Part shown: positions 59,833-64,000 of the stretch, in pieces
Position numbering within the stretch: the first letter of the stretch is position 1
Layout of the letters: every line of letters starts with the position of its first letter
DNA from: Adiantum capillus-veneris
Lineage: Eukaryota; Streptophyta; Polypodiopsida; Polypodiales; Pteridaceae
NCBI GenBank assembly: GCA_014529385.2
Contig: CM043959.1
Location: 92,785,029 to 92,849,028 of the forward strand
DNA: 64,000 nt
Reading direction: 5' to 3'
Position numbers and translations under genes: made by a program
Notes under the pieces: model-generated
The model's input: only the letters and a program-made list of their open reading frames with translations
Database searches by the model: none
Told to the model about the DNA's origin: nothing

Positions 59833-60896
59833 TTACTCCTGTAGGGTAGAGCCCCCCATTAAACCTTCCAAATAAAGATCTTCCTCACTAGTTGAGGAGT
59901 CCATAGGTTGTTCACAATCACCATCCATCTTGAGTCCAACCATTGTTTCCCCATTTCTTGTTAAGGGGAGAGAACCAATCAGGTGAGACCATAAGAGTGA
60001 CATATACATCCTTGGTTTTTGGTCTACAAAAGTGCCTGCTCTTGGGCCATTGCTAGGATTCCACTCATACTTAGACTCACACATTGACATACAATAGTTT
60101 TCCAGTCCTTCCATAACACCCTGATGGCCAATAGTCTTTTCATCCCACGAAGGTTAAATTGGTTGGTTGATCATTTTTTATCTTCTAAAATTTTTGTCCC
60201 AAAATTGGGCTAGATATCTAAGTCCTTTATTGTTCATCTTTTTGGCTGTATTTTTCCAGAACCGGTTCATATATATGTTAGTAGCTTTAGAGATCAAAGA
60301 GGACCAGTGGTTGATGGATTTTTGGAAATATTTGGTCAGCTCTTCCCGCTCTAGACCCTCTAAGGATCTATTGAATTTCTATACTATCTCACTTGCAGTT
60401 CCTCCAAGACTAAGTCTGGACCATCGAGGGCCAAGCAGCTTTTTGTGCACCTCGAGGCCTTTCCATTGACGACCTTGAGAGAATAGTTTCATCTTGACAA
60501 CCATGTTCTTAGTCATAATTTCCCATGCATGGTCTTTCTCGGAGGCAGCCATAAGGAATCTAGTGCACTAGGCCTTTACATGGACATCAGAATTGTGAAT
60601 CCCTATTCCTCCTTGCTCCATAGGTCTCGCTAGGTAGATTCCCATCGGGCCCATTTCCATGTCATTGTGTCTTTGGTGTTATTTCTCCATAAGAATCTTT
60701 TCATAGGTTTTAAGAAATCCTTCCAATTGCACTTGGCAAGCTTGAGCAGTAGACTAGTGAAAGCTATGTAAGATCGCATCAATGAATTCATCAATCTCAC
60801 CCCGTTCAAGAAGGGAAGTAACAGATACTCCCAACTAATCATCTTGCACCTTGTCCTATCCAAAACCCATTGAAGTATTTACTTGTGTGTTATCTC

Positions 60897-61156
60897 CTCG
60901 GGGGGGTTCCACCTCTATGTATGTAAGTATACCATGAGAGTTCAACAGAAGGAGTTTTTTAATTCAAAAATTTTGGGTGAATTTACATAAATATATTTAA
61001 ACAAGGGGGTTTTTAATTGCACTTTGGAAAAAACCCCGTAAGCTCATAAAGAAAGAGGGGTTGTTTTATTAGCTCAAGATTCATAGATAAGGGGTTTTTT
61101 TAATACCCTTTGAACGCACGTTGTATAGATGGTTTACATATAGTGAACCCCCCAAG
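60897..61156. mobile_element. hAT-like MITE copy 3 (260 bp) in LINE D
   Basis: Termini CTCGGGGGGGTTCCACC and inverted CTTGGGGGGTTCAC, with inner GAGAGTTCAACAGAAGG and TTTGAACGCACGTTG blocks shared with copies 1 and 2. It is flanked by a perfect 8-bp duplication GTTATCTC (60889-60896 and 61157-61164). Confidence 0.9.
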
Positions 61157-61859
61157 GTTATCTCTACCCCCGGTGGGGCACATAGGTATTGGAAGATCTT
61201 ACCTTTTGTAACTATCTCTCTAGAACACATAAAGGGGATAAAAAGAGTCATTTTTTGACAAAGATATCAATATGGAATTCTAAATAATCTTTACCGAGAG
61301 GCTATGGAAAACTCTTCAAGTACTAAGGGGGAGCACTAACCAGCACATCCGTGGTCCAAATCCCAAATCTTTCATCACATGACATCCTCAATGAATGACC
61401 ATGTGATTATATCATATGCTTTGTCCACATCTAGCTACAGTAATACACACATGCTTGCTGAATGATGCGTATTCTATATTGACCATAGCTGACAGGATGT
61501 TATCATAAATTGACCTTCCGTGTTGGTGAGGAGTATTCACTTTATCCAGAATGGAAGAGAACCTAAGGGCTTCTTATTTGGCTATAATTTTGTACGCCAT
61601 TGAAATCATGGTTTCAATTGAGAGCAAAAGATTTTGACAGCAGCAGGCATATTTTCTTGGAATGTGTCTGATGAGGCTCCTTATAATGCATGAGTCTAGG
61701 AATCCATTGATTAATGCTTGATTATACACTTGCATGATCAAGGACTTTAAATTCTTCGATAATTCTATGAATAACTCCATGATTAGACCGTCCCATAAAG
61801 GGGGATTTATCTTTTCTTAAAAACTTCAATGCAAAGAAGCATTCATCCTCAGTAAAAGC

Positions 61860-61867
61860 CTCGGGAA

Positions 61868-61915
<48 letters not shown>

Positions 61916-62159
61916 AACTATGTATAAATAGTGTATATATCACGTGTGTTCAAAGGATATTTATAGAACTTCTTATCTGTAAATTTTGGACCAATAAAAT
62001 ACATCTTTTTTTAATCTATCTTTAAATTGTTTTCCCGATTCCATTTCAAGGTACCCTTTTGTGTGTGAAAATGTGAGAAAAATGAAATTTAATTAGCCCT
62101 TCTATTGCACTCACATGATAGTCACATAATTATTAAGAGAACCCCCCACCCCCGCAGAG
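61860..62159. mobile_element. hAT-like MITE copy 4 (300 bp, with poly-G expansion) in LINE D
   Basis: Starts CTCGGGAAGGGG and ends CCCCCGCAGAG, with an inner ATATCACGTGTGTTCAAAGG block as in the other copies. It is flanked by a perfect 8-bp duplication GTAAAAGC (61852-61859 and 62160-62167). The G-rich terminus has expanded into a poly-G run of about 46. Confidence 0.9.
61868..61914. repeat. Poly-G run of about 46
   Basis: Homopolymeric G tract within MITE copy 4. The length may not be reliable, because homopolymers are often misassembled. Confidence 0.95.
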
Positions 62160-62958
62160 GTAAAAGCCTTCTCCAGGAGTTTGGCTTCTAATAGAGACAC
62201 TAATTTCTTGATGCTCCTCAAGATGTTTGCCTTGGATTCATCCACTTGTAGAGAGCGAACCTTGGGCTAGCCTATGATCTAGCATAAGTGATCAAGGATC
62301 ATGTTAGCCAGTTCTTGTTGATCCTTCATGTCCTTTCCCTCCCCGTCTGTAAGTGAATCGACCAGGCCTTGAACTCTCTTGAGTTTCAAGGCCCTAAAAA
62401 ATTGTGCTTGATTAGCCACCTTGGGTTACAGGTAGGTTTCCTTGGATAAAATTCTAGCCTTTCTATTTTCTTCCAAATGTAATTGACACACGTCTGCTTT
62501 GACTTCTACCCACCTTCTACGATCTGATTCAGAGGAAGTTCCTTCGTGTTTTTTTATGCTAAGTCATGCAACTTCATCTTCTAGCTGTTTAAGGATCTCA
62601 TCAAGGAACTTATTCAATCTAGGGCCTGTCGGTTTGATCACTTTCTGCATGCTCTTGGTGAAGGATAATGTGCACACATTTTATATAAGGAGCCTTTGTT
62701 TTCACTTTAGTCCACTTGAATGTGTACATTACAAGGTCATGGGTGAACTTTGAAACAATGTTTTTTCATTGTAGTAGAATAAGATTTCCTGCTCATGGTG
62801 ATACAAGTGTGGGGGTAAAGGCGGTGTACCTCTTACTGCAGTCGGACACGCCAGAGACATCTGACTATCCAATACTTGTACACATCTTATTCTTTACTAG
62901 TTAGAAGAATAAGGGTCTCTCACAAACACACATAGTGCTGAGCTGCTCCACCCACATT

Positions 62959-62959
<1 letters not shown>

Positions 62960-63045
<86 letters not shown>
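62960..63045. repeat. (CT)n(GT)n compound microsatellite
   Basis: About 24 CT units directly followed by about 18 GT units. The LSLSLS and CVCVCV ORFs across it are artefacts. Confidence 0.97.
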
Positions 63046-63047
<2 letters not shown>

Positions 63048-64000
63048 GCACATGCACTGCATTTATCCACTCACAATTTACGCATTCACACACATGCACT
63101 GCATTCACGCACTCACAATTGGTATCCGAGTGCACATCAATAGCGGGGCCCATGATGGTTTTGAGAACTTCGAGGCGATATCTCGCTTGCTCTCGACAAT
63201 GGAGAGATCAATAAAACTTGGAAGCTTTGTGAGAATGCAATCGGAGCTTGTGAGCTCAACTCAGAGTGATGTATGCTCTTATGGAAGATCAGAAGAGAGT
63301 GTGGAAGATGTGTGTAAGTGAAGGTGTTGTCCTAAAAAATGTGCGTGCAGTAACACTGTTTTCAATTCTTTTTTTTTGCTTGTAGAATGTAGATTTTAAT
63401 ATACTCCCTCACAAACCCTCCATTTTGATGTGATCTATAACTTTGCAAAAGAAACTTTTTGCAAATTCCTTTGTGTTACTGATATTCAGCTCAGATTATT
63501 TGTATACATAAATTTTAGGTTTTTGATTTTTGCATAGTGTGGGAGTTTAATGCACTTTTCAGAAGCACAAAAAGTGACGGAAGTTGGGTGCATAAATTCT
63601 AAGCTAAAGATGCAATTTTGGCTTGTACATAGCTTGTGGTTTGAGGGTTTTTTGGTAGATTTGGGCAAAGAATCACGAAGATGTTTACAAACCATCAAAG
63701 AGGTATCTTGAGAGACGTGGTTTTTTGTAGTGATCAAGAGCTCCTCCCACTTTGGCACCTTGGATGTGGTTTTATGGTTGAGATTTTGCTCGAGCTACAA
63801 AGGAGCCTCTGTCGGTTTTTTGTCAGGTTTTATGCGCTTTGTAACAAGTTCTAGAGAGCATTTTTAGCCAAGTTTTGGCTTGTGCCTATGCACATGGCCA
63901 TTTTTCTTGCACTCTCATTGTGTAAGGTAATGATTCATGCTTGATTGGTTCTTGGTTTGGCAGAGGGTTATGCACTTTATGTGATGTTTGCCATCGATTT
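63046..64000. other. Non-coding stretch, nothing recognised
   Basis: A short direct repeat (ACATGCACTGCATT with ACTCACAATT, 63050-63120) is the only structure. No gene is supported up to the window end. Confidence 0.5.

Larger units (their letters stand above)
59833..62760 (-). mobile_element. LINE copy D, a second LINE family, truncated and internally deleted
   Basis: Minus-strand non-LTR retrotransposon remains in order: linker before RT (LEENRKARILSKETYL, SIKKLVSLLEAKLLEKAFT; 62170-62500), RT start (EAFTEDECFFALKFLRKDKS near 61800-61860), ETMISMAYKIIAK, HQHGRSIYDNILSAMVNIEY and motif A (LDVDKAYDIITWSF, near 61400-61450). There is then a jump, with no YxDD region, to the C-terminal part (FLNGVRLMNSLMRSYIAF, GGIGIHNSDVHVKA, 60300-60863; WNPSNGPRAGTFVDQKPR, 59833-60114). 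The endonuclease is missing. Two MITEs (copies 3 and 4) are inserted in it. Sequence signatures differ from copies A-C, so it is another family, nearer to typical plant L1-like LINEs. Confidence 0.8.

Overview
The window is nuclear DNA from a eukaryote with a large, repeat-rich genome, most likely a land plant. A seed-free vascular plant such as a fern is my best guess, but this is an inference. The support is: spliceosomal GT-AG introns, plant-style Ty3/gypsy and PBS signals, a plant-type HAD phosphatase family (DLNGLL-like motif I), LINEs, MITEs and very many (GA)n/(CT)n microsatellites. There is no bacterial-style operon, and I saw no rRNA, tRNA or CRISPR.

Layout. 1-7.9 kb: two LINE copies of one family, head to tail on the minus strand and joined through a GA/GATA run. 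Copy B is nearly full length. 8.0-9.3 kb: a higher-order satellite. 9.3-11.9 kb: microsatellites. 11.9-18.6 kb: a broken Ty3/gypsy element (minus) carrying a hAT-like MITE. 19.5-20.6 kb: an unidentified coiled-coil coding fragment. 21.6-23.9 and 25.4-28.1 kb: two further broken Ty3/gypsy-like elements (plus). 28.7-31.0 kb: a 5'-truncated LINE of the first family, itself split by a 773-bp inverted-repeat element. 31.0-36.5 kb: a broken ParB/DNA-methyltransferase-like gene, a satellite array with a solo LTR in it, a SET-domain exon, and the first exon of a HAD phosphatase gene. 36.56-47.94 kb: an 11.4-kb DNA transposon. 47.9-49.0 kb: the rest of the interrupted HAD gene. 49.6-57.4 kb: the same satellite as at 32.6-36.3 kb but in opposite orientation, with a second HAD fragment in it. 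59.8-62.8 kb: a different LINE (minus) containing two more copies of the MITE. 63-64 kb: a microsatellite and otherwise nothing recognised.

The most notable object is the 11.4-kb transposon. It has an identical 11-bp flanking duplication (CCCAAAATGGA) and inverted termini with repeated CCGAGCGA boxes. It carries a MULE-type transposase with a C-terminal SWIM zinc finger (plus strand). Pointing the other way is a gene of about 12 exons encoding AT-hooks, a ParB/GNHR-like domain and an amino-methyltransferase-like domain with motif IV before motif I. Perfect palindromes of 32-40 bp lie in the first intron of that gene and in the region between the two genes. Joining the flanks at the duplication restores an open frame of the host HAD gene, which strongly supports the boundaries. 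A second ParB-methyltransferase gene lies about 4 kb outside the transposon, so this gene type occurs at least twice here. Both transposon genes carry several stops or frameshifts, so this copy looks recently dead rather than active.
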